In this document: piece after piece, positions 1-11,991 of the stretch
Numbering within the stretch: position 1 is the stretch's first letter
Layout of the letters: each line of letters opens with the position of its first letter
Source: Siderastrea radians
Taxonomy: Eukaryota; Cnidaria; Anthozoa; Scleractinia; Rhizangiidae
Length of the DNA: 64,000 bases
NCBI GenBank assembly: GCA_964017195.1
Contig: OZ024894.1
Span: 5,606,347 to 5,670,346 of the forward strand
Direction: 5' to 3'
Notes under the pieces: generated by a model
Told to the model about the DNA's origin: nothing
The model's database searches: none
What the model saw: only the letters and a program-made list of their open reading frames with translations
Made by a program: the position numbers and the translations under genes

Positions 1-384
1 CTTTTGGAGTGTGTTCTTTTGGAGTATGTGCTTGTGGAGTATGTGTTGCTATAGTATGTGATTCTGGAGTATGTGCTTGTGGAGTATGTGCTTCTAGAGT
101 ATGTGGTTTTTTAGTATGTGCTTTTGGAGTGTGTGCTTTTGGAGTATGTCCTGATGGAGTATGTGCTCCTGGAGTATGTGGTTTTGGAGTATGTGCTCCT
201 TTGGTATATGGTTTCTAGAGAATGTGCTCTCGAGTACGTGTTCCTGGAGTATGTTCTGCTGGAGTATGTGCTTTTGTAGTACGTGCGCATGTGTGCGTTT
301 GTGGCGTATGTGCTTTTGCAATGTGCTTTTGCAATGTGCTTTTGTAGTATGTGCCCTGGAACCTGTGCTCCTGGAGCATGTGGA
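1..384 (+). repeat. 15-bp minisatellite, array 1
   Basis: Direct repeat of a 15-base unit close to GGAGTATGTGCTTCT, about 25 degenerate units, cut off by the window start. The variable positions are mainly the last four to five bases (cttgt, ttttt, ctcct). Since 15 is a multiple of three, several frames stay open on both strands (Cys-x-x-Gly-Val on plus, His-Ile-Leu-Gln on minus); these have no start context, no domain and no splice sites and are not read as genes. The same unit makes the arrays at 2484-3424 and 27931-29622. Confidence 0.9.
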
Positions 385-750
385 ACCCGGATTGTGCTAA
401 GGGTCCCTAAGTGTTTAATTTATTTATTCTTTAAGGACCCCTTTGAAGACCACATTTGTGAAAGGGCTTCCTTTTCTTTGAAAATAAATTAAAACGTGCC
501 GCGCGCGTACACCAGTTGTTCATCACACGCAAGCCACGTTTTCACACGTGGCAGGCGATTTTCGCGCTCGCTGTCGGTGTGTTGTTTTCGCACGATTATC
601 CCTGAAAGGAGAGAATTTTAGCGAACGGACGCAATATTTTATCTTATCTAAAGAAAGCGATGGAAGGAATAACTTACCTCGGTGTAAAGTTATTTCGCTA
701 GACAACCAGCTACATGTTACGGTCGATTCGCCACATTCCTGAAGACGTTT
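385..750. other. No gene seen
   Basis: Unique-looking sequence between array 1 and the fold-back. Short open frames lie on both strands but have no recognisable domain or splice signals. Confidence 0.5.
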
Positions 751-1078
751 TTCTGTAGTGATCTTTACTCTTTGCTGCTTTAATTTGTGTGTAGGTAATT
801 TTCGCCGTCGTCGCGTTTGCTTTCTTTAGATTTGCAACGCAGAATGGCTAAAACAACAGCGAATAAGAAACAGCTCTTCTTTGTTGAGAAAGCCCGCCAT
901 GTCTGCCAGCTGACATGGCGGGTTTTCTGGTCTTTCTGATTGGAGAGCTAACAAAGAAGAGCTGTTTCTTATTCGCTGTTGTTTTAGCCATTCTGCGTTG
1001 CAAATCTAAAGCTGATGACGATGACGACGAAAATTACCTACACACAATGTGGCACAGACTAAAGATCACTACAGGAAG
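751..1078. mobile_element. Nested fold-back (inverted repeat) element
   Basis: The left arm, from about 751 to 893, is answered in reverse complement by about 945-1078. The outer part (CTGTAGTGATCTTTA / TAAAGATCACTACAG) is imperfect, while the inner part, running through the run that ends GCTCTTCTTTGTT, is almost perfect. The centre holds a second hairpin, CCCGCCATGTC then GACATGGCGGG, at about 891-924. No coding potential. A non-autonomous fold-back transposon or MITE is the simplest reading; no clear target-site duplication was identified. Confidence 0.7.
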
Positions 1079-1079
1079 G

Positions 1080-1706
1080 CCACTTCGTTAGGGGGTGTCA
1101 ACCGACGTAGCGGTCGACACCTCGGTCGATATATCTGTCGATATATTGGCCAGCTGTCGGTCGAGTGGCGACCGAGTGTCGGTCGAGTATCGCCCGTGCA
1201 TCGGGCGAGACAGTCGGCCGCTACAGGCTATCGGTCGATAGTCGGTCGATGTCTAGTCGTTACTCAGTTGCCGACAGATCACCAATAGTTTGCCGACGGA
1301 TCACCGATAGTTTGCCGACATACCACCGACACTTGGTCGACGTGGGATCTTTGTTCACCGACATAGCGGTCGACACCTCGGTCGACTGTCGGTCGCCATA
1401 TCAGTCGATATATCGGTCTGGTGTCGGCCGAGTGGCGGCCGAGTGTCCGTCGAGCATCGGCCGATACGGTATGTGGCCGACAGTCAGCCGTTGAGGCTAT
1501 CGGTCGATAGTTGCTCGTTACTTTGCCGACAGTTAACCGAGGGATTACCGACCAATCATCGAAACTTGGTCGACGTCGATCTTGTTTCTTATTACAGGGG
1601 GTGTCCACCGACTAAGCAGCGGACACCTCGGTCGATTGTCGGTCGCTATATCGGTCGCTACATGTTATCCGACGACTTCTCACCGACATATCATTACCTC
1701 AGTTGA
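1080..1706. repeat. TCGACCG-rich degenerate tandem repeat
   Basis: Three diverged units begin near 1091, 1357 and 1597, each opening with a version of CACCGACNNAGCGGTCGACA and continuing with many CGGTCGA/TCGACCG words, so the unit is roughly 240-270 bp. The words are self-complementary in part, which opens frames on both strands. Base composition (CpG- and TCGA-rich) is unlike the flanks. Origin unknown: satellite fragment or internal part of a DNA transposon. Confidence 0.65.
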
Positions 1707-2483
1707 TCCACGTTTGATGGCGTTATTTCAGCAATGAAACCAAAAAAAAAATCAGCAAGAAAGAAGAGAGATGGTCGTGTAAGAGCTACGTTGCCCACTT
1801 TCGGCGAATGCAACAGCAAATGTTTACCTTATTGTCAGTCTAGTAATTTTAGTCGATTAATCTAACTTGTAATCACGTAAATTTTAGGTTCGTCCCGGTC
1901 ATTTTAACTTGTGATCAGTAGATACTTTCTTCTGTCATGAATTTGGTGTGAAGCAAGTGTTCCATGATGGTACACCTCCGCGATATTTAGGTTTTCCTTT
2001 GAATTGCAACGTATTTTTTATATTAAGAATATGTAGTTTTAACCCCCAACCTGACCTTTTCTCAGAAATTCCTATTTTTAGTGATTTAAAGATTTCTTTC
2101 CCCTTTAATTTCGGTATTTCGCATAAACTTTCACATTGTATGCCCTACGTTTATCAGCTTACGATACAACCAGCGTAGTGGAAGATGTAAAATAATTTCC
2201 TTATGTGCAGGATTGAAAAAAAATCATCCAGCCTTGAAAGAGGGTTTTAACTAGTAGGGGGAGGGGGGAAGGAGCGGCTTTTAAAGAAAGGGGTGGGGGA
2301 CAGAGAAAGCCCCTAATTCCGGGGCGGGGTATTAAACTGAGCTCGGTTTTCAAATCAATATATCCTAGTCTCCTTCCCAGTCGTTTTTGGGGACACAACC
2401 CTAATAACGGCTGCGAACCAAGCCTATCCGGGTCTTTTGTTGGATTGATGGGAAAAGCGAACCGAGCCGAGGACGATGTGTAG
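1707..2483. other. No gene seen
   Basis: AT-rich from 1707 to 2200, then a G-rich strand segment around 2250-2330. No supported exon or named repeat. Confidence 0.5.
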
Positions 2484-3424
2484 GTGCTTCTGGAGTATGT
2501 GCTTGTGGAGTATGTGCACGTGAAGTATGTGCTCTTGTAGTGTGTACTTCTGGAGTATGTGTTCTGGGGTATGTGCTTTTGGGGTATGTGCTCCTGGAGT
2601 ATGTGCCTCTGGAGTATGTGTTTTTGGAGCATGTGTTCTGAAGTATGTGCTTTTGGAGTATGTGCTCCTGGAGTATGTGCCTCTGGAGTATGTGGTTTTG
2701 GGGAATGTGTTCTGAAGTATGTGGTTTTGGAGTATGTGCACGTGAAGTATGTGCTCTTGTAGTATGCACTTCTGAAGTATGTGTTCTGGAGTATGTGCTT
2801 TTGAGGTATGTGCTCCTGGAGTATGTTCCTCTGGAGCATGTGGTTTTGGAGTATGTGGTTTTGGAGTATGTGCCTCTGGAGTATGTGGTTTTGGAGTATG
2901 TGCCTCTGAAGTATGTGCCTCTGGAGTATGTGCTTCTGGAATATGTGCTTCTGGAGTATGTGCCTCTGAAGTATGTGGTTTTGAAGTATGTGCGTCTGGA
3001 GTACGTGCTCCTGAAGTATGTGCTACTGTAGTATGTGCTTCTGGAGTATGTGCTCCTGGAGTTTGTGCTTCCGAAGTATGTGCTCCTAAAGTATGTGCTT
3101 CTTAGGTATGTACTTTAAGAGTATGTGCAACTGGAGTACGTGATTTTGGAGTATGTGCTCCTGGAGTATGTTCTTCTGGAGTATGTGCTCCTGGATTATG
3201 TGTTTCTGCAGTATGTGTTTGTGGATTATGTGCTTCTGTTGTATGCGCTTCTGGAGTATGTGCTCCTGGATTATGTGTTTCTGCAGTATGTGTTTGTGGA
3301 TTATGTGCTTCTGGGGTATATGCTCCTGGAGTACGTGCTTCTGGAGTATATGGTTTTGGAGTATGTGCTGCTGGTGTATGTGCTCCTGGAGTATGGGCTT
3401 TTGGAGTATGTGCTCTGGAGTAGG
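2484..3424 (+). repeat. 15-bp minisatellite, array 2
   Basis: About 62 units of the GGAGTATGTGCTTCT family, the same strand as array 1. Some stretches repeat in blocks: TGTTTCTGCAGTATGTGTTT followed by a GGATTATGTGCTTCT unit occurs twice, near 3201 and 3276, so whole multi-unit blocks have been duplicated. The stop-free frames on both strands are a result of the period and not evidence for a protein. Confidence 0.92.
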
Positions 3425-4846
3425 GAGGCCATCGTAAAAATGACTAAAATGGGCTATCTGATCCATGTTGGCGTATTCAGGTGCAGATAATGCACATATT
3501 GGCTCATGTGGAAGCCCTGATCTGCAGACTCCAGCCTTTGTTAAGCTCCACTCCAAATGGGCCGCGAGAAGGCTTCATGGTTTGAATACTTGGGCTCTGC
3601 ACGAGTGTCTTGAAGGAGTGGCGAAACCACGAGTTACCTCCCTCGCTCGCTTGTAACTCACAGTTTCGTCGCTCACGTACAACTGCGCAAAACCCACGTA
3701 AGGAAGCCTCCTCGCAGACTATCCTGATACAATTTTGATACAATTTTTACACTGATTTCGCCCCTAAATACTTTTTCACGTCTTGACATTCTGTATCTCC
3801 CCAAGTGTCCGCCATTATTTAGTTTGAGCGCTGCACCTTGAAACTAAACGACGAGTAGTCCCTCCTTATTTTTTTCTCAGTGCGCGAGCGGGCAGTATCC
3901 TCCGAATCCTGCATTCTGATTGGTTCCGGGAGCGGACAGAATTTTCTTGTCTCTGACCACGGTCATGGTAACCGCGCGAAAACCGTTGAATGAGAATTGA
4001 GAAACAACATGCCTCGGTTGATTTCGGGAATTTTTTATTTATGGCTCAAAGATGCGAGTTTTTGGCAACCCACAATTCTTACGTGTGCTGCAAATGGAAA
4101 GTCCAACAAGGAGGGTAATTAAAGGCCTTGTAATACCTTAAAAAGGCGAGTACTCGTTTTAATTTTGTGTAGCTTAGCATGGCAGTCGGGGGAACAAGTA
4201 CTTCTTTTGGTCAATTTTCGTATCTATGCCCGAAGAAGCTCCGATTTATATTGTCCAATCAGAAAGAACTACGAACTCGCGCAGAAAAATGAAAGGGAAT
4301 GTTTTCAAGTTTTAAACATGGTGTCTCTAGCACGGAGGAATGTGCAGGCGATTAGCTTACTTCCAGTCATGCTTTGGCAGTATCAGCGAGAAGTTTGGCT
4401 GTTGGAGATTCTGAAATTTATGCGTTACTGTTGAGTAATAGTTAAAGATAGTCTGTTGAAGCTTTATTGGTGACATTTTCAGATTGTTCTTCATTTATCT
4501 CGCCGTGGCGCAACACTAAATTGCAAAACCATGTTGTTTTTAGGGCTTTCCAAGGCTGCAATTTAGCGTTGTTCAAAGCACGTAAAAGATCCGATAGAAA
4601 AGAAGGTTACCTGATCTTAGGCAAGGTAGTTAAACTCGGGTCAAACGCGGTTCACTCGTGGTTTTGACCTGATTCAAGAGGGCTTTCTACAAAGGCGCGA
4701 GAAAAGAAATAATTAAGCTTATATTAAAAGTACTTCGAACTGCATTTACACCTCGCTGCATTATTGTGGTGAAGCGAGTATCCTGCACAAGTTAAATATT
4801 TTCCCCGTCCTTATTCACATTCATGCATAAACTGAAGAAACATTTG
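3425..4846. other. No supported gene
   Basis: Mixed sequence. Around 3880-3960 there is a GC-rich patch containing a CTGATTGGT (inverted CCAAT) word that could be promoter sequence or an interspersed repeat. Open frames are short and unconvincing. Confidence 0.4.
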
Positions 4847-4852
4847 ACTTAC

Positions 4853-5179
4853 AGAGCGGAAAACAGCTGATCGCATGAAACTCTTCTTGCACTGGTCGGC
4901 TAGTAAACAATAAATTCTCCATTTTCAAAGCTTTAAAAGCCTTATTAAGATTCTGCGTTATTCCCAATGACCACCTATTCTGATCCGGGTTAATTTTACA
5001 CCAGAAAACACTGCTAAAATAACGGGCTTTTTTACTTGAACAAAAAACAAGAGCTAAACTTGTTGTTTCCTCAACGGTCCACATGTTGTATTGATTCTCG
5101 TAAATAACTCTCAAGTGTTTATTAGTATTACTGACTTCGTTTATGACCCACAGAGAAACGCCTTCCAAGACAAACACAT
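4853..5179 (-). CDS. Candidate internal exon, unknown protein
   Basis: A minus-strand open stretch of about 108 codons is bounded by a plausible 3' splice site (pyrimidine-poor, ending ATTACAG, just above 5179) and a strong 5' splice site, GTAAGT, at 4852-4847. The translation starts VFVLEGVSLWVINEVSN and includes many aromatic residues and the tract FWCKINPDQNRWSLG; I do not recognise the family. No partner exon was found within a few hundred bases on either side. It may be a real exon of a longer gene, or a chance open frame. Confidence 0.3.
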
Positions 5180-6690
5180 CTGTAATTCTTTATTATTCAA
5201 GCTCAGAAGAAATTCATATTGAACAGCGACAAGAAATCCACAAATTCCGACCTGAAACTGAAGTATTATAATACGGTTCCAGTTCATAATTCTTTAGTTT
5301 CAAGACAAACTACTGCTCATTTGCTCAAGCATTTTGCTATAAATATAAAAATTAAAGTAAAACAATGTTTCGATATCGCTGACATCATTATCAAGACTGA
5401 AATAGTGATAAAGTGAAAAATTGTCAAGAATAAGAATACCGCGAATCTGAATCCGCAAGCCTGCGTAAGCTTATGAATCAGTTCAGTCCTAACAATGGAT
5501 TACGCACGGATCTAGTGATAGTACGACGACAAAATCGTTGTTGTTGGTAGCAATCAGTGTTCGTTGAGTGGTAATGTTGTTTCAGTTGTTTCCCCCATCC
5601 TATTCTATGCTCAAGATATTTCAGAGACCACTCGTCCAGTCGACTTGTGGACTTTTTTCTGGCTCTTACCTGTGCGGCCCGTCACAAACAAAATAGATGT
5701 CACCCAACTCTAATAGCGAGCACGTAGTTTGTCCTGATAAATATTTTCAAACAGTCTGCTTTTTTCTCCCCTCGTTTTTTCCCGCTCTTTCGCTCGCTTT
5801 AGTTTTCGCTCGCGCTCCACTATCTGAACGCCTGGAACAGGCTATCTTTTAATATTTCACTCGAGGTGATCGAGACCTCGAGGATTCATATCTCAATAGC
5901 CCACTGGCCAAATGCCGAAAATCGTGGGCTCAGTCTTTTCTCGGAGAAAAGATTTCGCCATCAAATGGCACTTGTTCCTTCGACCGAGCATGGCGGTTCG
6001 TGAGTTTGTTGTTGAATTCACTTTACACTGCACTTTTAGTTTTTAAATTACGATCGCCACAATGCCTGTTGACTCCGATATTTACTTAAATGACTCCGGT
6101 TTTTAGTTTTTTCTCTTCGTTTGTCGAGGTTCGGTATATTTTCATTCAAAAAATTGTGCAGGCTTTGACTGGAATTTTGCTATTTCATCTGCCGTAAATG
6201 AGGATAAGCTTAAAAGCCGGCGCACGGTTCGCTTTGGTTAAAACTGAGATCACACCGAACGATTTCGCTAAATGATTAAATTGTTTATATACCAAAGAAC
6301 CAGCACATACGTTTACAAGTACGATGCAAAACATAAAAAGAAAGTAATTAGGCTAAACAGAAATGTTCTTCAAAGTATTCTCTTTCATTTTTTACGCAAG
6401 GGGAACTAAACCTGTCCTAACGTTTGAGTACTTTTAGTTTTCTGTTCAGGTAGCTTAAGCTAAATTATAAGTTTTTAATTGGGTTGTTTATCCTTATGCC
6501 GGCCACGATTTTCCATGTGCACGTCTGTTCCGTGTTGATAGGGTAGTTTCTAGTCGAAAATATTACACTTAAGTTAAAAGTTTGAGGATTTTATGATTAC
6601 ATTCGCTCCACGGTTTCCTGCAACCTGACTCAGTGAAACTCACGCGCGTTCTGACAACCTTTCAAGATTGACCTGCAAACGGGCAAATGT
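5180..6690. other. No gene seen
   Basis: AT-rich intergenic sequence without a convincing open frame, tandem array or long inverted repeat. Confidence 0.5.
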
Positions 6691-6694
6691 TGGG

Positions 6695-6810
6695 AAAAAA
6701 TAAATATGTTATTTACCTGCCTAGGTCGGTCCGTATAGGGAAAAACTGTGCCCTCGGTCTTGAGTACGGCCCTCGTGACCTCCCGGCCGGTAAATAACAT
6801 ATATTTATGT
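6695..6810. mobile_element. Short inverted repeat, possible MITE remnant
   Basis: AAATAAATATGTTATTTACC near 6699-6718 is matched in reverse complement by GGTAAATAACATATATTTA near 6789-6807, enclosing a GC-richer 70-base centre. This is the structure of a small non-autonomous DNA element; no target-site duplication was identified. Confidence 0.45.
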
Positions 6811-7404
6811 TCAGGGAAGGTATACTGCAAGCAAGAAGAACGCGCGCGAAAGACGGCTACGTTTTCATGTTCTTCTTGCGTGACTATAGAGAACAAGGAG
6901 GGACTACTCGAAGTTTCTGTGATGAAACCTTCGGAATGCCCCTTACAGGATTCTGTAATCTAACTATGCAGATGAGATGTCAAGGGCAATGCACACGAGC
7001 GTGTTTTTTGTTTTTGTCCCTTTTTATTAATGTTCGCACGAATAAAACCCACCATGCCAATCCGTTAATGAAATGATGTTCGCTTGGTACACAAACTCAA
7101 AGAAACGTCTTAGCAAAGAAACTTCCCAAGCAAAACCTGCTTACGCACATTACACTGCTGGTGATGATTCTGGTCGACAAATAGAGACGCGAAGCAGCCA
7201 TCTGGCTGCATGTTCCCGGCATGTTTTATTAAAGGGAAATGCCTTCTGCTTAACGCTAGCAAAACTGAAACATGCCTATAGGTCTGCCTAGCCTGTCTTG
7301 ATCGTCTTGGCCTGGAGAACGCCACAAGTGAACCTGTGCCTCTGTTCAGTGATAACTGTCAACAGCAGAATTTCCTAGACTTGTAATAAGCAATTTGCGA
7401 ATCG
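6811..7404. other. No gene seen
   Basis: Short overlapping open frames on both strands only; nothing recognisable. Confidence 0.45.
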
Positions 7405-8189
7405 TGTGTTAAAGAACTTCTGAACTTCTGACGCTTCCGGCGTTAATTCGCGTGTTGATTAATTATAACTCAGCCACCAGCCAAGTGACATTTCCGAGCA
7501 CTGCTTGGTTGGAAACGTATTCACAATCGTCGAGCTGAATGGCCAATCGAGTCCTAGACAAAACGGATTGTTGCAAGAGGCGAGCATGACTTTTTATTTA
7601 GTGTTCGATCTATATATCGATATATAACAACTTACTCAAACATAAGAAGTTACCTGAAATTAACTGTGGAGCCGGTCATCTCAAGTCACTGAAGATACAA
7701 CGTAGTGGATTCAGTTGTCTTTTCCGGATAACGGACAACGTTTACTTTTGTTCAAGTGAAGAACTGAGTGAGTCAGTTGAAGGACAACTTGTCAAGATCG
7801 AATAAACCATTAACTAAACATGGAACACGCCGTACAATGAAATCACATTTCTCGTGCATTCCTGCGCCCCAAGCTAGTTTGTCTTTGTTCTTTACAATAG
7901 TGCTAGAACAAAAGTGTTTTTCTTACAATAGATGTGAAAAAAATATTCAACTGGTTAACAAATCGGTAAAAATTAAGGCATCACGGGGGACCGAAAAGAA
8001 ATTGAAAATAATGGCAAAAGTTCACACGTTAACGCTAACAAAGTGGATGAATAAATAGTCCTAATCAGAAATAAGTACGAAAGTAATTAATGATAACAAA
8101 ATGTGTTTGACTGAGTTGTTTCTGGTGTTCAGTGAGCGCTCAGTTTTTTTGAAAAATTTTATTTCGCACCTTTAACTAGAGACACATTA

Positions 8190-8484
8190 CTTACTAACTT
8201 ACTTACTTACTTACTTAGGCCTCTTTACGCCATGTGGCGCATAAGCAGGCCCCTAAGGGGTTTTTGTAATCACTGATCTTTTTACTGAGTGGGGTGATTA
8301 GCCCCACGCCCAACCTCCAACCTGGAGGGCCAGGGGCTGCCCTTTGTCAGGTCCCTCCCCTTTGACCAATCCGGCATGGTTGAACCTACCAGGGGCCAGA
8401 GCACCAGCCAGCATAGCTCTTGGGATCATTGAGACGCACGAGCTTCACCGACCACAACAAGGTGACAAGCCCAGGGTGAAGGGA
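8190..8484 (-). mobile_element. Retroposon (SINE or LINE tail) with target-site duplication
   Basis: About 295 bp flanked by an exact 11-bp direct repeat GAGACACATTA (8179-8189 and 8485-8495). The paralogous site in duplication copy 2 (about 30590) has one near-copy of the target and no insert, so this is a clean filled-versus-empty pair. A tetranucleotide run (ACTT)n at the left edge is the 3' tail, which places the element on the minus strand. Reading minus, a GGTTCAACCATGCC word resembles a pol III B box. Its class is not certain. Confidence 0.8.
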
Positions 8485-9447
8485 GAGACACATTAACCAC
8501 GTAAAAATCTGTAAAATAAGCATACCGGTAAGTGCAAGCACTCGCAAGAATTAATGCAGCACTAACATTAGGTGAGAACACGTACAAAGACTCTATATAA
8601 CACAAGACTGAAGCTACGCAAAACTTTCATGTTTCCAGCGCACGGATCGGCTGAAGTAGCGCTGCGTGGAAAAAACAGTGGAGTCAGAAACAAAAAAAGA
8701 AACATTTTGCAATGACATACCATGGATCGTAAGTAAGAGCAAGCAGTTTTAGCACAATGTAAGTCACGTGCCATATTTTGATACGGGCCAATATCAACTG
8801 GTCATTTTCCACCTGACGTAATTTTAATTCCTAAAGCTCATTCTTTTGAATGCCAATGATGTTAACCTGGATGAAATCATTTTTTTTTACACTTAGACAT
8901 ATGTTAAGTGTCGTCGTTTTGAGGACTTACGCTAAAAAAATGTGTCGGTTACAATTAAAATGGACATTAAAACAGTCTGCAAACAACTCAACGGGTACTC
9001 CCTCCCCTCCCCACTGCGTGAAGGTGGACTGTCTGGTGATGTGTTAGTACAAAAATGTTATCCTTCTTTTGTTTATTTCTTAAGCCATGCCCTTGTTCCT
9101 AAAAAGGCTAACTATGAATTTCTCCTTCGTTCAATTTCCTTCACAGAGTCCGCGTTACGATTGCCATTTTTTATTTTTTCTGTTTCCACTCTAAGTGCAA
9201 ATTTGGGAAGAGTTTATGCGACATCCGCTACTACCGTAAAACCATACTCAAGATCATGGCCTCTCCCCCTGTTAAACTGCATCTTGTAAGTTTTATTCTG
9301 ACACGGTCTCAACGACAAAACTACGTTTTATTGGTTCCGTTTTATCAATTACAGTAGTTTCAAAAATCACGCGAACTACGCAGTTCTGTCAACTAATGGT
9401 TATGCACCGACAACTGTCGCTGATGATCTTGATTTCAAAGGTAGGGC

Positions 9448-9775
9448 TCACTGTGGCTCATCCCCTCTTGGGGCGGAATTGGTACCTGCAGAAAAAAAAA
9501 TACTGTGAATGATCCACAAGCTATTAAAAAAAATCAATCTTATAGTCGTGCACAAGTGCACTACTAATCGGGGAGACTGAAGATCGAATTGAAATTTGGA
9601 GATGTTGGTTTTTGAGGAGAGGGGAAAACCGGGGTACCCAGAGAAAAACCTCTCGGAGCAAGGACGAGAACCAACAACAAACTCAACCCACATATGACAC
9701 CGGGACCAGTAGTCGAACCTGGGCCACATTGGTGGGAGGCGAGTACTCTCACCACTGCGCCATCCCTGCTCCTCA
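9448..9775 (-). mobile_element. tRNA-derived SINE, copy in duplication 1
   Basis: Read on the minus strand from about 9775, the head carries a tRNA-like A box (TGGCGCAGTGG) and, some 40 bases on, a B box (GGTTCGACTAC), the internal pol III promoter of tRNA-derived SINEs. A body of about 230 bases follows. The open frame across it (starting RDGAVVRVLASHQCG) is the well-known spurious translation of this kind of repeat. The same element sits at the matching place in the other duplication copy, so it was inserted before the duplication. Confidence 0.75.
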
Positions 9776-10323
9776 ATTTTTACAATTGCAGAAAGTCTTG
9801 AGACACTCGCTATATTGACGGTCATTTCGGACATTCTTATAGTCAATGCACATCTACCTCCCTCCCCCCTTATCAATGTTGTTATGGATTTATTAATGAC
9901 ATTCAAAGTAACAAGTAACAACAATGAAAGGGGGAGGGGGGGGGGAGTCAGAAATGTTTTCAAGTTTTCCATTTGTTTTCAAGAGTGCGTTTTTATGGAA
10001 ATGCAATTTTTTAGCACCCACTTTCTAACAAATCAACACCTTTCTAATAAACGCCTCCCTAGCAAACAGCCCTTTCTAATAGACGCTTCTCTTTTAATTA
10101 ATAAATGTCCTACTAAAAATTAACATAAAGATCAATGAATCTAATGGATGCCTTATTGGAACGGCGGTAAAGAAAGCAAAGAAAAGTTATTGTTTACTAC
10201 AGTTTTGGAAGACCGCGTTCCTTTTTTCTTTCAAATTCAAAATAATTAACTTATTTACAACGCAAGATTTGTAAAACTCCATATAAAGCATATTGATATA
10301 TTACAACTATAAATTTTGGGTTT

Positions 10324-11991
10324 TCACCACTTACTTTTATAAACCCACTTCTTTGACGGCAAGTCCAAACCAAAGCGAATCGGATAACCGTCAATTTGAA
10401 CCTACAATAAACAAAGACAACTAGTAAACAATGCTTCTTCTCCTTCTGTTCTCCATACATTTCTAATGGAACTACTAAGGAGAATTTGTCTGAATATCAA
10501 GACATCTTATCCTTGCTGATCACTTTCTTTATTCTCATCACTTGAACGTTTGAGCAAGTAGAGATGATGTAAAAACAAAACTCATTTCGTCACTTTTAGC
10601 AGTTCGTTATAAAGGGTTAAGATGATTACCATAGGGTCAACATTGTTCTCGAAAGAGGAGTTTCACGTTTTAGGATGAAAATGTGCTGAAATTCAAGTTA
10701 AATACCTTTTCTCGTACACAAAATCCACCTAAGACATTACGGGAAAGAAATGCAATGATTTTCTCAAAGGGAGACCATTTTTTTCACGTAACAAGGAAGA
10801 AAATTTAAAAACATGAGCCCAATTTTTTCAAGTTGCAATTCATCTCCACCTTTGCTATCCGTAGCCAAACACTGTCACTTAATTATAGTTTCAGAAAACT
10901 GGTAAAGTAATTTAAAATCAATCGGAACCATTATTTTTGGTTCCTTTGACTGGACTGCAACACGTCTTATAGCGTTTTTCGTATTAAATCCTAAAAAAGT
11001 GACAGAGCCCTTTAATGCTACGTTGCAGGGGGGGGGGGCTGTTTTTTTAAATGGCAATCCTTCGATATTTTAATTAGGGGTGAGCAGGGGTATGTTTATT
11101 ATCTAATAGGACTCATATGAAGAAATTTCTCACATAATTAACACGCCATCCCGGCGCAACTCCAGAGCTGTCGCGCCAAAGACTCGCTCCAGTTATGTGC
11201 CTTCCTACGTCTTTACCGTTAACGTAAAATGTGTCCGTCCTACAAAAAAAAATAAATTAAATTAAATTGAATTAAAAATAAATTAAGAGGAATTGATAAA
11301 AATAAACACAAGTGAATTGATAACTTAATCGTTAAAGAACCATTTCATGGGAATTAAGCGCTTATTGTTCAAAACGTGGCTGACACTTGACAAACAAAAA
11401 GGATTCTGTCGTCACAGAAGAGTTGAAAATCTTTCGTGCAATTACATAACGTTTTGACAGATGGAAGATCATGACAGTTATATACAAAACTTATAACTAT
11501 TTGTGAAAAGAGAAACTGAAAACAAAAAGCAAAAAAGGGAAAGAATTGCCCCCAATCAAGTGCCAAGGCCCTGGTGACCAGTTTTTACTATAACGTAAGG
11601 AAACTGTGCTTTGCGTCATTCGGCGCTGTACCCTTGCACCAGAACCCAACCTCGTACCCAGGGACCTCCGGTATTAATTGAAAATGGTGAAACACTCGCC
11701 ATTGGTTAAGGTCACATGGGCTGCTGTTTGCCAGGGTGTTCTCTCGCTGTAATTTTAAATACTTAGAGGACCCAAGCTGCGAGATTGTAGAATCCCAAAG
11801 CCCTCTAGTGTCGATTTTATCTGCCAAGCACATTGCTTTAATAAGAATACTAACTTCTGCCTTTCGAAGTTATCTTCGGCATTCGGCATTGATTTCACCG
11901 CTGTTGCCATCAGTGCCATATATTTTAATGTACACATTTGCGTCTATACCAGCAGCATGTTTCATCGAGGTTCCCACAACCACCGTGTATC
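10324..11991 (-). pseudogene. Broken secreted-PLAT gene (PLAT-A)
   Basis: Three exons homologous to PLAT-B: exon 2 at 11855-11991, exon 3 at 11134-11239, exon 4 at 10324-10401. Exons 3 and 4 are open, keep their splice sites and differ from PLAT-B largely by conservative changes (VQIDGYPIRFG versus VRVDGYPIRFG). Exon 2 is 137 nt instead of 139: two bases are missing where PLAT-B encodes EIKLDN, shifting the frame into a stop within a few codons. The signal-peptide exon is absent, since the duplication ends about 330 bp upstream of exon 2 while in PLAT-B it lies about 970 bp upstream. It therefore looks like a truncated, frameshifted copy. An assembly error in exon 2 is possible but would not explain the missing first exon. 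Confidence 0.82.

Noticed and set aside
2201..3556. Cys-Ala-Ser-Gly-Val, Glu-Tyr-Val-Leu and His-Ile-Leu-Gln repeat proteins
   Set aside because: By-product of the 15-bp array, open in several frames; the same applies to 1-384 and 27931-29622.
9448..9972. 174-codon minus-strand frame containing RDGAVVRVLASHQ
   Set aside because: It is the translation of a tRNA-derived SINE; the same frame recurs in the second duplication copy and is a common false gene call.
10140..10230. Extra terminal exon for PLAT-A and PLAT-B beyond the GTAAGT
   Set aside because: The candidate acceptor (AAACTGTAG) is weak and the following frame is not conserved between the two copies.
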